Of a stretch of 64,000 nt of DNA, positions 34,088 to 42,662 are shown piece after piece. The notes beneath the pieces were generated by a model that was not told the DNA's origin, searched no databases, and was given only the letters and a program-made list of their open reading frames with translations. Numbering within the stretch: position 1 is the stretch's first letter; every line of letters starts with the position of its first letter. The DNA is from an uncultured Pseudomonadota bacterium (GTDB taxonomy: Bacteria > Pseudomonadota > Gammaproteobacteria > Burkholderiales > Burkholderiaceae_C), in assembly GCA_945952465.1 (NCBI GenBank), contig CAMFIB010000001.1, positions 496,001-560,000 on the forward strand. Direction: 5' to 3'. The position numbers and the translations under genes are program-made.

Positions 34088-36646
34088 TTACTGGGCCGGC
34101 TTGTCGAATTGGTAGCGCAGGCCGACGAACACCGCGCGCGGGGCACCCGGCGCATAGAAAGTCGAATTCTGCAGCGGGTAGCCGGCCGCACCGGAGCCCC
34201 CGAACGGGCGAGCCTGGAAGGCGCCGCTGGCGGAGATCGGCGTGGCGCCCAGTTGAGCAGCCGAAGAGTACTCGCGGTCGAGCAGGTTGTTGATCTGTGC
34301 GAAGAACTCGAGCTGCGGCGTGGCGCGGTAGTTTGTCGTGAAGTTCAAGACGCCGTAGCCGGCACTGCGGCCGGAGCCGATGTAGAAACGCCCGTCGGGC
34401 TGGCTGGCGCCGTTTTCGTTGCCGCGAGCCAGCGAGCTGGACACCGCGATCACGTTGAAGCCCAGCGACCAGGCCGCATTCACCTGGTAGTCTGCGTTCA
34501 CCTTGAACAGATGGCGCGGAATCAGCGGGATGCGGTCGCCCGGGTTCACGGTGATCGCGCCCTCGAGGCCCGGCCGGCCGGCCACGGCCGCGCTGTTGGT
34601 GCTGTTCGAGTTGGCGCTGAACGAATCCTGCGATTCGAAGGTGGCCAGCAGGTAGGTGTAGTTGACGCCGAAGTGGAAGCCGCTGTTTTGGCCGTTCAGG
34701 CCCAGCTCGATGCCCTGCCGACGCGTCTTGCCAAAGTTCTTGAAGTAGCCGAAGCCCGGCGTGCTGCCGGCGACGAACAGGATGTCGTCGCGGTTTTCCG
34801 ACCGGAACACGCCCGCATTCCAGGCGAGGTTGCTGTTGACACGGCCCCGCAGGCCGGCTTCGAAGGTCTTGGAGACGACCTGGTTGAGCGGCGGGTCGCC
34901 GGCCAGCGCGTTCGGCAGCTTGCACTCGTTGTCCGGGTTGGCGCAACCCAGTTCGATCGAGGTCGGTGCGCGGCTCGATTCGTTGTAGCCGACGTAGGCG
35001 TTGATCTCGCGCGACGGTGTGAAGGCCAGGCCCAGAGCCGGGTTGAAGCGGCTGTAGGAGTGGTTGCCGGTCAGCGAGTCGATGCCCGTGGGGGTGATGT
35101 TGTCGCGGTTGTTGACTTCGGTGTGGTTGTAGCGGCCCGAGACCGACAGGTGCAGAGCGGTGCCGAAGCTGGTGGTGTTGGCCAGGAACAGGCTGCCGGT
35201 GCGAATGCGGCCGTCGAGGTTGACGCGGGTGTCGAACGGCACGCCGTCGACGTTGCCACCCGTCACGCCGTCGGCGAAGTAGGGAATGCCGGTGACGCTG
35301 CGGTCGGCATTCAGGTAGCCGAGCTGGGCCGTCTGCTGGAAGTTGCTGCGGCTCTTGTCGAAAGCGCCGCCGACGACGAACTGGTTGCGGTGACCCGCGA
35401 GGTCGTTGGAAAAGGTGAACTGACCACTCAGACCGTAGTTGCTCTGCCGGGTTTCGGTGCGGTTCAGCAGGCCGGTGCACTTTTCGCCCGGCTCATCCTG
35501 GATCATGGCCTGGTAGATGCACGACAGATACGGGAACGGCGTGGTGGTGGCGTTCTCGGTGTAGGTGGCCGACAGGTTGTATGGGTTGCCCGGCAGCGCG
35601 CGCAGGTAGTTGCGGCCGGTGGCGCTGAGGTACACGTTCTGGTCGAGCGAGTCTTCGTTGATGTCGCCGTTGAAGGTCGACGTGCGCAGCCGCCGGTAGT
35701 AGGCATTGCCGGAGAACTTCACGTCCTTGGCCAGCTCGCGCGAACCGGTCAGGTTCAGGAAAATCGACTTGTTGTCGGTGATGTCGGGCTTGGTGAAGAC
35801 GCTGTCGTAGTTCTGGGCCAGCAGACGCTGCTCCTGCAGGCCGTTGCCGTACAGCGTGTTGTCGGCGTAGCCGACCGACAGGCTCACATCGCCAGCGCGG
35901 TCCTTGTAGCCGACCTTGCCGAAGAACTGGCCGACACGCGTCGGAGAGTCGTCGCGCCAGCCTTCTTCTCGGAACAGGGTGCCGGTCGCGTACCAGTGCA
36001 GGCCGTTGGCATTGGAGCCACCGGTTTCCAGCTCTGCCGAGCGGCGGCGGTTGCTGCCTGCCAGCAGTTGCAGCGAGGTGCCGGGGTTGTTGATGCCGTC
36101 TTTGGTGGTCAGGGCGATCGCACCGCCCAGCGTGTTCAGGCCGTACAGCGGGTTGGAGCCTGGCATCAGCGTCACGGTGGAGATCGCGGCCTTGGGAATC
36201 AGGTCCCAGCTCACCACGTCGCCGAAAGGCTGGTTCAGGCGGACGCCGTCGAGGTAGACCGACAGGCCCTGCGGCGTACCGAGCAGCGGCGAAGCCGTGT
36301 AGCCACGGTAATTGATGTCCGGAGAGTAGGGGTTGTTGGTGATCTCGTTGACGTGAACGCTGCCCAGGCTGCGGTTCATGAAGTCCGACAGGTCATTCGC
36401 GCCGCTGCGCTGGATGTCTTCGGACGTGGCGTTCTGCACGTTGGCGGGAATCTGGTCCTTCGGCACGCCGAAGCCCGACAATGGGGTGGTGCCGATCACG
36501 GTCACCTCGGGCAGCGAGCCCGGCTGGGTCTGGGCTTGCGCGTGGGCGGCAATGGTGCCGAGGGCGGACAGCAGCGCCACGGCAAAAAGCCGGGGCTGGA
36601 AAGGTGCACGTGGTGAAGCTTGCGTTGCTTTGTAAGATTGTTTCAT
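34088..36646 (-). CDS. TonB-dependent receptor, candidate lanthanide-chelate (LutH-type) receptor
   Basis: An 852-residue outer-membrane receptor. Signal peptide ends near AHAQAQ (residue 40); a plug domain follows with PEVTVIGTTPLSGFGV, NVQNATSEDIQRSGANDLSDF and PGSNPLYGLNTLGGAIAL; then a large barrel ends in FVGLRYQFDKPAQ. It is unlike the PqqU-type receptor at 19881. Receptors of this form stand beside quinoprotein dehydrogenase genes, and some (LutH, LanA) are needed for lanthanide uptake, so a metal-chelate cargo is a reasonable guess. ATG 36646 shares an 80-base divergent region with a response regulator gene. No sigma-54 site was found there. Confidence 0.88.
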   Translation of the reverse strand: MKQSYKATQASPRAPFQPRLFAVALLSALGTIAAHAQAQTQPGSLPEVTVIGTTPLSGFGVPKDQIPANVQNATSEDIQRSGANDLSDFMNRSLGSVHVNEITNNPYSPDINYRGYTASPLLGTPQGLSVYLDGVRLNQPFGDVVSWDLIPKAAISTVTLMPGSNPLYGLNTLGGAIALTTKDGINNPGTSLQLLAGSNRRRSAELETGGSNANGLHWYATGTLFREEGWRDDSPTRVGQFFGKVGYKDRAGDVSLSVGYADNTLYGNGLQEQRLLAQNYDSVFTKPDITDNKSIFLNLTGSRELAKDVKFSGNAYYRRLRTSTFNGDINEDSLDQNVYLSATGRNYLRALPGNPYNLSATYTENATTTPFPYLSCIYQAMIQDEPGEKCTGLLNRTETRQSNYGLSGQFTFSNDLAGHRNQFVVGGAFDKSRSNFQQTAQLGYLNADRSVTGIPYFADGVTGGNVDGVPFDTRVNLDGRIRTGSLFLANTTSFGTALHLSVSGRYNHTEVNNRDNITPTGIDSLTGNHSYSRFNPALGLAFTPSREINAYVGYNESSRAPTSIELGCANPDNECKLPNALAGDPPLNQVVSKTFEAGLRGRVNSNLAWNAGVFRSENRDDILFVAGSTPGFGYFKNFGKTRRQGIELGLNGQNSGFHFGVNYTYLLATFESQDSFSANSNSTNSAAVAGRPGLEGAITVNPGDRIPLIPRHLFKVNADYQVNAAWSLGFNVIAVSSSLARGNENGASQPDGRFYIGSGRSAGYGVLNFTTNYRATPQLEFFAQINNLLDREYSSAAQLGATPISASGAFQARPFGGSGAAGYPLQNSTFYAPGAPRAVFVGLRYQFDKPAQ

Positions 36647-36726
36647 GTCTCTTATTGATTGATGGATTCGATCGCGCCGTAGTGTCCGTGAGACCTTCCT
36701 GAACCCGAATAGGAAAATTTCCCGAC

Positions 36727-37377
36727 ATGTCCATTCGTGTCCTGCTCGCCGACGACCACCCGGTGGTGCGTTCTGGCTACCGCCGCCTGCTCTCGCTGGA
36801 GAACGACATCGACGTCGTTGCCGAATGCGAGACCGGTGAGGCGGCCTACCAGTGGCTTTTGTCCAACACCGCCGACGTCGTCATCCTCGACTTGTCGATG
36901 CCGGGCCGCGGCGGCCTCGACACGCTGCAGCGGCTGCGCATGCGCAGCCCCGAGCTGGCGGTGCTCATCTTCTCTATGCACGAGCAGGCCACGCTGGTGC
37001 AGCAGGCGCTGGATTTCGGCGCGACAGGCTACGTGACCAAGCGAAGCGCGCCCGAGGAACTGAGCCATGCGGTGCGCATGGTGGCCAGGGGCACGCGCTA
37101 CCTGTCTGAAGATCTGAGGGGCTCACTGGAAGAGGCGTCGAGCGACCTGCCGCACCGGCAGCTCAGCCAGCGGGAGTTCATTCTTTTCCAGCAACTGGCG
37201 CAGGGCCGCTCGGTCAAGCAACTGGCCGACGAATTCAATTTGAGTCCGAAGACGGTCTACAACCACCAGACCAACATCTACCGCAAGCTCGGCGTCGACA
37301 ACGCGGCGCAGCTGACGCAGTACGCGCTGCAGCACGGGCTGTTGAAAAGCCTGGACCAGCGTGCCGATGGCGCCTGA
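36727..37377 (+). CDS. Orphan NarL/FixJ-family response regulator
   Basis: A 216-residue regulator with receiver domain (acidic pocket DD at 9-10, phosphoacceptor Asp55 in VVILDLSMPGRGG, Lys in TKRSAPEEL) and a C-terminal LuxR-type helix-turn-helix (GRSVKQLADEFNLSPKTVYNH). No kinase is adjacent; the lone kinase at 16820-18220 is the obvious candidate partner. It resembles in type ExaE/AgmR and PedR2, which control PQQ alcohol dehydrogenase genes. The divergent arrangement with the TonB receptor suggests that it controls that gene. Confidence 0.92.
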   Translation: MSIRVLLADDHPVVRSGYRRLLSLENDIDVVAECETGEAAYQWLLSNTADVVILDLSMPGRGGLDTLQRLRMRSPELAVLIFSMHEQATLVQQALDFGATGYVTKRSAPEELSHAVRMVARGTRYLSEDLRGSLEEASSDLPHRQLSQREFILFQQLAQGRSVKQLADEFNLSPKTVYNHQTNIYRKLGVDNAAQLTQYALQHGLLKSLDQRADGA

Positions 37378-37438
37378 TCGCCACGCGGCCGTGGGTGCCA
37401 ACCGCGCGTTCTCAGTGACGTGGGCGCAGAAAGACAAA

Positions 37439-37457
37439 CGGGCCGCAATGCGGCCCG
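37439..37457 (+). terminator. Hairpin after the response regulator
   Basis: CGGGCCGC-AAT-GCGGCCCG is a perfect 8-bp stem with a 3-base loop, but no T-run follows. It may protect the transcript end rather than terminate. Confidence 0.4.
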
Positions 37458-37516
37458 ATGTCGTTTGGCTGAAAATGATTTTTCCGGTCTGTGGCACGTT
37501 GTGCCGCCGGTAAAAT

Positions 37517-37601
<85 letters not shown>

Positions 37602-37632
37602 ATTTCAGGAAAGAGAGCATTGTATCAAATCC

Positions 37633-39900
37633 ATGAGCACTTCCGGCGGCCTGCTGGATGAATTTGAAGGAACCATCCAGGGACACCGTGACGGACACGG
37701 TTTCGTGGTCCGCGATGACGGCGAGCCGGACATCTATCTGCCGTCGAACGAGATGCGCGCGGTGCTCCATAAAGACAGGGTCAAGGCGCGCATCGTGCGC
37801 ATGGACCGCCGGGGCCGGCCCGAGGGCCGCGTGGTCGAGATCGTCGAGCGTCCGCCGCATCCCATCATCGGCCGGTTGCTGCAGGAGAGCGGCGTGTGGC
37901 TGGTGGCGCCGGAAGACAAGCGCTATGGCCAGGACATTCTGGTGCCCAAGGGCGGCACCGGCACCGCGAAGCCGGGGCAGGTCGTCGTCGTCGAGCTGAC
38001 CGAGCCGCCGAGCCTGTTCGGCCAGCCGGTGGGCCGCGTGAAGGAGGTGCTGGGCGAGATCGACGACCCCGGCATGGAGATCGAGATTGCGGTGCGCAAG
38101 TATTCGGTGCCGCACGAGTTCTCAGAGGCCTGCATTGCGCAGGCGCGCGCATTGCCCGACAAGGTGCGCGCCCAGGACAAGAAACACCGCATCGACCTGA
38201 CCGACGTGCCGCTCGTCACCATCGACGGCGAGGATGCGCGCGACTTCGACGACGCCGTGTACTGCGAGCCGGCCAAGGTGGGCCGCGCCAAGGGCTGGCG
38301 GCTGCTGGTGGCGATTGCCGACGTGAGCCACTATGTAGAAACAGGCAGCGCGATCGACATCGACGCCTACGACCGCGCGACCAGCGTGTACTTCCCGCGC
38401 CGGGTCATCCCCATGCTGCCGGAGAAGCTCTCCAACGGCCTGTGCTCGCTGAACCCCGAGGTCGAGCGGCTGTGCATGGTCTGCGACATGCTGGTCACGT
38501 CCAGCGGCGAGGTGCATGCCTACCAGTTCTACCCGGCCGTCATGTACAGCCACGCGCGCTTCACCTATACAGAAGTGGCGGCCATCCTCGCCAACACCAA
38601 AGGCGCGGAATCCACCCGCCGCAAGGCGCTGGTGCCGCACCTGCTGAACCTGCACGACGTGTACCAGGCGCTGCTGAAGGCGCGCAAGGTGCGCGGCGCG
38701 GTCGATTTCGAGACCACCGAGACGCAGATCGTCTGCGACGAGAACGGCCGCATCGAGAAGATCGTGCCGCGCACCCGCAACGCCGCGCACCGGCTGATCG
38801 AGGAAGCGATGCTGGCGGCCAACGTCTGCAGCGCCGACTTCATCCTACAGGGCAAACACCCGGGCCTGTTCCGCGTGCATGAAGGCCCGACGCCGGAGAA
38901 GAAGGACATCCTGCGCAACTATTTGAAGGCGCTGGGCGTGGGCATCTCGATCGGCGACGACCCGCAGCCGGGCGACTTCCAGAAGATTGCCGAGCAGACC
39001 AAGGACCGGCCCGACGCGCTGCAGATCCACACCATGCTGCTGCGCTCCATGCAGCAGGCGATCTACACGCCCATCAACAGCGGCCACTTCGGTCTGGCCT
39101 ACGAGGGCTACACCCACTTCACCAGCCCGATCCGCCGCTACCCCGATCTGCTGGTGCACCGGGTCATCAAGGCCATCCTGGCCAAACAGCGCTACCAGTT
39201 GCCCGCACTGCCCACGCCGGGCGAGGCCCATGCCAAGCTGGGCCGCCGTTTGCTGAGCCAGGCTGCCAAGAACCCGACGCAGAAGCCGGTGAAGAAACTC
39301 TCACCGGAAATGATGGCCTGGGAGGCCGCCGGCCTGCATTGCAGCGCCAACGAGCGCCGCGCGGATGAAGCCAGCCGCGACGTGGAAGCGTGGCTCAAGT
39401 GCAAGTACATGCGCGAGCACCTCGGCGAGGAGTTCGGCGGCGTCATCACCGCGGCCACCTCGTTCGGCATCTTCGTCACGCTGGACGCGATGTACGTCGA
39501 GGGGCTGGTGCACATCACCGAACTCGGCGGTGAGTACTTCCGCTTCGACGAGGCGCGGCAGGAGCTCCGCGGCGAACGCACCGGCATTCGATACGCCATC
39601 GGCACACGGGTGCGGGTGCAGGTGAGCCGGGTCGACCTCGACGGCCGCAAGATCGACTTCCGGCTGGTGTGCGAGGGCGAAGAGCTGCTGGCCCGGGCGA
39701 TGAAAGACAAGGCCGGTGGCGACGCTTCGCCCGCCGACGCCAAGGCCGCCCGGCAGGCCGCCAAGCAGGCCGCGAAGCGGTCGGCCGCGCCGGGCGCTGC
39801 GCCCAAGGTGCCGACCCGCTCGCCCATTCAGGCGCTGAAAGCGGCCGTCAAGGCCGCAGGCAAGAAGAAGGCGGGGCGCAGCAAGAAGCCGCGCCGCTGA
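37633..39900 (+). CDS. rnr: Ribonuclease R
   Basis: A 755-residue 3'-5' exoribonuclease of the RNase II superfamily. Order: N-terminal cold-shock domains (about 10-170), RNB catalytic domain with the acidic cluster DGEDARDFDDAVYC (about 198-210), the SPIRRYPDLLVHR signature (about 498-510), and an S1 domain (FGGVITAATSFGIFV, near 600). A basic Lys/Ala-rich tail (about 700-755) closes it. It degrades structured RNA, including rRNA and defective messages. The ATG at 37633 begins MSTSGGLLDEFEG; upstream codons run through the antisense tRNA and are rejected. Confidence 0.96.
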   Translation: MSTSGGLLDEFEGTIQGHRDGHGFVVRDDGEPDIYLPSNEMRAVLHKDRVKARIVRMDRRGRPEGRVVEIVERPPHPIIGRLLQESGVWLVAPEDKRYGQDILVPKGGTGTAKPGQVVVVELTEPPSLFGQPVGRVKEVLGEIDDPGMEIEIAVRKYSVPHEFSEACIAQARALPDKVRAQDKKHRIDLTDVPLVTIDGEDARDFDDAVYCEPAKVGRAKGWRLLVAIADVSHYVETGSAIDIDAYDRATSVYFPRRVIPMLPEKLSNGLCSLNPEVERLCMVCDMLVTSSGEVHAYQFYPAVMYSHARFTYTEVAAILANTKGAESTRRKALVPHLLNLHDVYQALLKARKVRGAVDFETTETQIVCDENGRIEKIVPRTRNAAHRLIEEAMLAANVCSADFILQGKHPGLFRVHEGPTPEKKDILRNYLKALGVGISIGDDPQPGDFQKIAEQTKDRPDALQIHTMLLRSMQQAIYTPINSGHFGLAYEGYTHFTSPIRRYPDLLVHRVIKAILAKQRYQLPALPTPGEAHAKLGRRLLSQAAKNPTQKPVKKLSPEMMAWEAAGLHCSANERRADEASRDVEAWLKCKYMREHLGEEFGGVITAATSFGIFVTLDAMYVEGLVHITELGGEYFRFDEARQELRGERTGIRYAIGTRVRVQVSRVDLDGRKIDFRLVCEGEELLARAMKDKAGGDASPADAKAARQAAKQAAKRSAAPGAAPKVPTRSPIQALKAAVKAAGKKKAGRSKKPRR

Positions 39901-41397
39901 TCAATTGGCGTCGCCGCCCCGCGCCAGTGCGCCGGCCACCAGCGGCGTGCCGGCCGGCCAGTCGTCGGCCCACTGGCCGTGGCGGGCCACGGCTTCGGCG
40001 GTGCGTGTGAAGGTGTCGCGCCCGTCGGTGTGGTCGGCGAGTGCGGCGCCGATCAGCCCGGCCAGCACGTCGCCTGTGCCGGCGGTGGCCAGCCGCGCGT
40101 TGCCGGTGGCGTTGAGTTGCGGCAGCCGGCCCGGCGCGGCAATGACGCTGCCCGAACCCTTCAGCACCACGATGGCGTGCAGATCCGCCGCCAGCCGCCG
40201 CGCCGCCGCGATGCGGTCGCCTTGCACCTCGGCGGTGGCGCAGCCGAGCAGCCGGGCGGCTTCGAGCGGATGCGGCGTCAGCACCGTGACCCGGTTGCGC
40301 CTGCCCCGGGCTTGCAGCAGGTGCCTGAGCATCGGGTCGGCTGCTATGGAGTTGAGAGCATCCGCGTCAAGAACGACGCTGGCTTGAGCCCCAAAAACCT
40401 TGGGAAGAAGGGCGCTGGCGGCGTTTCCGGCGCCACAGCCGCACACCAGCGTGGCGGTGTCCAGCGGCAGCGCCAGGGGTGGCCGGAACATCAGCTCCGG
40501 CTGCTGCGCGTCGAAGGCCGGGCCGTCGCCCAGCAGGCCGACGTAGACGCGGCCGGCGCCCGCGTGCAGCGCGGCCGAGGCGGCCAGCACCGCAGCGCCG
40601 GTCATGCCGGTCGCGCCGCCGATCACCGCGACCTCGCCGAAGCTGCCCTTGTGGCCGCCATGCCCGCGCACGCGGGCAGCGGGCCGGGCGCCGAGCCAGG
40701 CGGTGGCGCTGGGGGTGTGGTCGCCGGTGTCGAGGTCGTCGAACCAGATCTGGCCTGCGGCCGCACGGCCGTCGCCGGTGAAGAGGCCGGGCTTCAATGT
40801 GAGCAGCGAGAGGGTGTTTTGAGCACGAAAATGGCCTGAAGTCAGCGCCGAATATGAATTTGTTGCTACTGAATAAGGAGCAAACTGGCCGGTGTCGCCG
40901 TTCAGGCCGGAGGGCAGGTCCACGCTCAGAATGGGTGCGCCGCAGGCCATGAACTGCGCCGCGCCGTCGGCGATCCGGCCGGTGAGGGGGCGGGCGGTGC
41001 CGATGCCCAGCAGCGCATCGACCGCCAGGTCGAGCGGGCCGAGCGGCGGGGCGTTTTCGGCGAATGGCACGCCGGCCGCGCGGGCGCGGTGCCAGGCGGC
41101 CAGCGCGTCGCGTGGCGCCTTCAGCGGGTCGCCGAGCCAGGTGACGACCGGGTGTTTGCCCCAGCGCTGCAGGTGCAGGGCGGCCTCCAGGCCGTCGCCG
41201 CCGTTGTTGCCGGGGCCGCACGCCAGCCACACCGTGCGGGCGTGCGGCGCCAGCGCCATGGCGAGCCGGGCCGTGGCCAGGCCGGCCCGCTGCATCAGCG
41301 TGTGGGGCGGGAGCCTAGCCTGTGCCGCCGCCTCGATGGCGCGGGTGGCGGCCACATCGTGCAACGGCCAGGCGTGGGCGGTGTCGATGCGGAGCAT
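39901..41397 (-). CDS. nnr: Bifunctional NAD(P)H-hydrate epimerase and ADP-dependent dehydratase
   Basis: A 498-residue fused repair enzyme that restores damaged NADH and NADPH. The N-terminal epimerase domain (about 1-215) has the Rossmann-like ACGPGNNGGDGLEAA, VDALLGIG and SVDLPSGLNGDTG. The C-terminal dehydratase domain (about 230-498) has HKGSFGEVAVIGG, VLDADALN, TPHPLEAARLLG and the ATP/ADP-site GTGDVLAGLIG. Two repeat elements lie inside the reading frame: one at 40811-40885 encodes an Asn/Ser-rich insert after NGDTG, and another at 40341-40400. The ATG at 41397 follows just after the DadA-like gene on the same strand. Confidence 0.93.
   Translation of the reverse strand: MLRIDTAHAWPLHDVAATRAIEAAAQARLPPHTLMQRAGLATARLAMALAPHARTVWLACGPGNNGGDGLEAALHLQRWGKHPVVTWLGDPLKAPRDALAAWHRARAAGVPFAENAPPLGPLDLAVDALLGIGTARPLTGRIADGAAQFMACGAPILSVDLPSGLNGDTGQFAPYSVATNSYSALTSGHFRAQNTLSLLTLKPGLFTGDGRAAAGQIWFDDLDTGDHTPSATAWLGARPAARVRGHGGHKGSFGEVAVIGGATGMTGAAVLAASAALHAGAGRVYVGLLGDGPAFDAQQPELMFRPPLALPLDTATLVCGCGAGNAASALLPKVFGAQASVVLDADALNSIAADPMLRHLLQARGRRNRVTVLTPHPLEAARLLGCATAEVQGDRIAAARRLAADLHAIVVLKGSGSVIAAPGRLPQLNATGNARLATAGTGDVLAGLIGAALADHTDGRDTFTRTAEAVARHGQWADDWPAGTPLVAGALARGGDAN
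40341..40400. repeat. Repeat-like segment inside nnr
   Basis: CTGCTATGGAGTTGAGAGC, then ATCC, GCGTCAAGAACGACGCTGGC and TTGAGCCCCAAAAACC. This has the layout of a second short repeat type that I recall from related genomes (GCTAT..TAGC, then GCGCT..AGCGC, then AAAA). It is read through in frame by the dehydratase domain. Only one copy is clear in this window. Confidence 0.4.
40811..40885. repeat. Dispersed AT-richer repeat, copy 2, inside nnr
   Basis: Core AAAATGGCCTGAAGTCAGCG, then CCGAATATGAATTTG, then TTGCTACTGAATAAGGAGCA. It is coding on the minus strand, giving the low-complexity insert APYSVATNSYSALTSGHFRA in the epimerase domain. A+T content is clearly above that of the flanking gene. 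Confidence 0.65.
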
Positions 41398-41408
41398 GCG
41401 CCCGTGGC

Positions 41409-42602
41409 CTAGAGTGGCCGGCTGGGTGAAAACGCGGCGGGGTCTATTTCCGGCGCCCGTCCGGCGATCTGGTCGGCCAGGTTGCGGGCCGCGCCGCAGG
41501 CCAGCGCGCCGCCGATCTTGCCGAAGCCGAGGTTGAGCCACAGGCCGGGCCTGCGGCTGGGGCCGATGGCCGGCAGGCCGTCGGGCAGGAAGGCCTGCCC
41601 GGCGCTCCATTCCTGCACGTCGGCCGACACCTTGGCCGCTCCCGGAAACCAGTGGTGCAGCACGTTGTAGAGCCGCTGCAGGGCGGCGGCCTTGCGCCCC
41701 GCCGAAAAGCCGATTTCGGCGCCGCCCGACACACGCACCCGGTGGCCGATGCAGGAAATCGCCACGCCGTGGTGAACGTCGTAGACCGAGCGGTGCGGCG
41801 CGTTGAGCGGCTCGCGGATCTGGGCGCTGAGGGCGTGGCCGACGAGCGTGCCGATCGGCAACTTCACACCGGCGCCGGCCAGCAGCTCGCGCGAGGCCGC
41901 GCCGGTGCAGGCCACCACCGCGTCGAACCGCTGCGCGGCGCCGCCGGCGAACAGCAGCGTGGGGTCGGACCGGTCGAGGTGCGGCACCGCGCTGCCCAGG
42001 CGGAAGGTGGCGCCGAGTTCCTGGGCAGCGGTGCGCAGCCACTGGGCGAACTGGCGGCAGTTGCCCGCTTCGTCGTGGGGCAGGTAGGCGGCGCCGTGGA
42101 ACGTGGTGTCGGTGTTGAGCGCCAACTCCAGGTGGCGGGCGGCGTCCGGCGTGAGGTCTTGCACCGCGGTGCCGGCGTCGCGCAGGAATTCGAGCGTGGC
42201 CTGCGTGGCTTTCCAGTCGGCCTTGTGCCTGAACAGCAGCATCAGGCCCTCCGGGTGGTCGGCCGCCAGGCCGAGGTGCGTGATGAGTTGCTGGCGGCGG
42301 GAGCGGCTGGCCAGCGCGAGCCGGTGCAGCGCCCGGTGGTCGGGCGAGGCGGCGGCGTGGCGCATGGCGCGGCGGTGCCGTGCCACCCATCGCCAGTCGC
42401 GCCAGCCCAGTTGCCAGCCGGTCTGCACCGCGAGCGGCCACGGCGCGACGAAGCCGGGCCCCAGCAGCCCTGCGTGCGCGAAGCTGGCTTCTTCGGCCAG
42501 CCCCGGCCGGCGCTCGAACACGGTCACCTCGTGGCCGTCGGACGCCAGCTCATAGGCCGTCGCAACGCCGACGATCCCCGTTCCAACCACTGCAACCCTC
42601 AT
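41409..42602 (-). CDS. FAD-dependent oxidoreductase, D-amino acid dehydrogenase (DadA)-like
   Basis: A 397-residue DAO-fold flavoprotein. The N-terminal FAD-binding motif VVGTGIVGVATAYELASDGHEVTVFER is followed by the DadA-like AEEASFAHAGLLGPG. Near the C-terminus stand WSAGQAFLPDGLPAIGPSRR and GLWLNLGFGKIGGALACGAARNLAD, where DadA proteins normally have GHGTLGWTLSCGSG. That change (GFGKIGGALACG) suggests a paralogue with another substrate. The ATG at 42602 gives the FAD motif at once. It runs 11 bases upstream of nnr on the same strand, so the two may share a transcript. Confidence 0.85.
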   Translation of the reverse strand: MRVAVVGTGIVGVATAYELASDGHEVTVFERRPGLAEEASFAHAGLLGPGFVAPWPLAVQTGWQLGWRDWRWVARHRRAMRHAAASPDHRALHRLALASRSRRQQLITHLGLAADHPEGLMLLFRHKADWKATQATLEFLRDAGTAVQDLTPDAARHLELALNTDTTFHGAAYLPHDEAGNCRQFAQWLRTAAQELGATFRLGSAVPHLDRSDPTLLFAGGAAQRFDAVVACTGAASRELLAGAGVKLPIGTLVGHALSAQIREPLNAPHRSVYDVHHGVAISCIGHRVRVSGGAEIGFSAGRKAAALQRLYNVLHHWFPGAAKVSADVQEWSAGQAFLPDGLPAIGPSRRPGLWLNLGFGKIGGALACGAARNLADQIAGRAPEIDPAAFSPSRPL

Positions 42603-42662
42603 GCGCTGTTTCCTGTGTCCTGCCGCTGTTCGGCCGACATTGTGGGGGAAAAAGCGGCGCGG

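Noticed and set aside
36673-36700. GG-N10-GC pattern between the TonB receptor and the response regulator
   Set aside because: Only the invariant pairs agree; the rest of both boxes is unlike the consensus.
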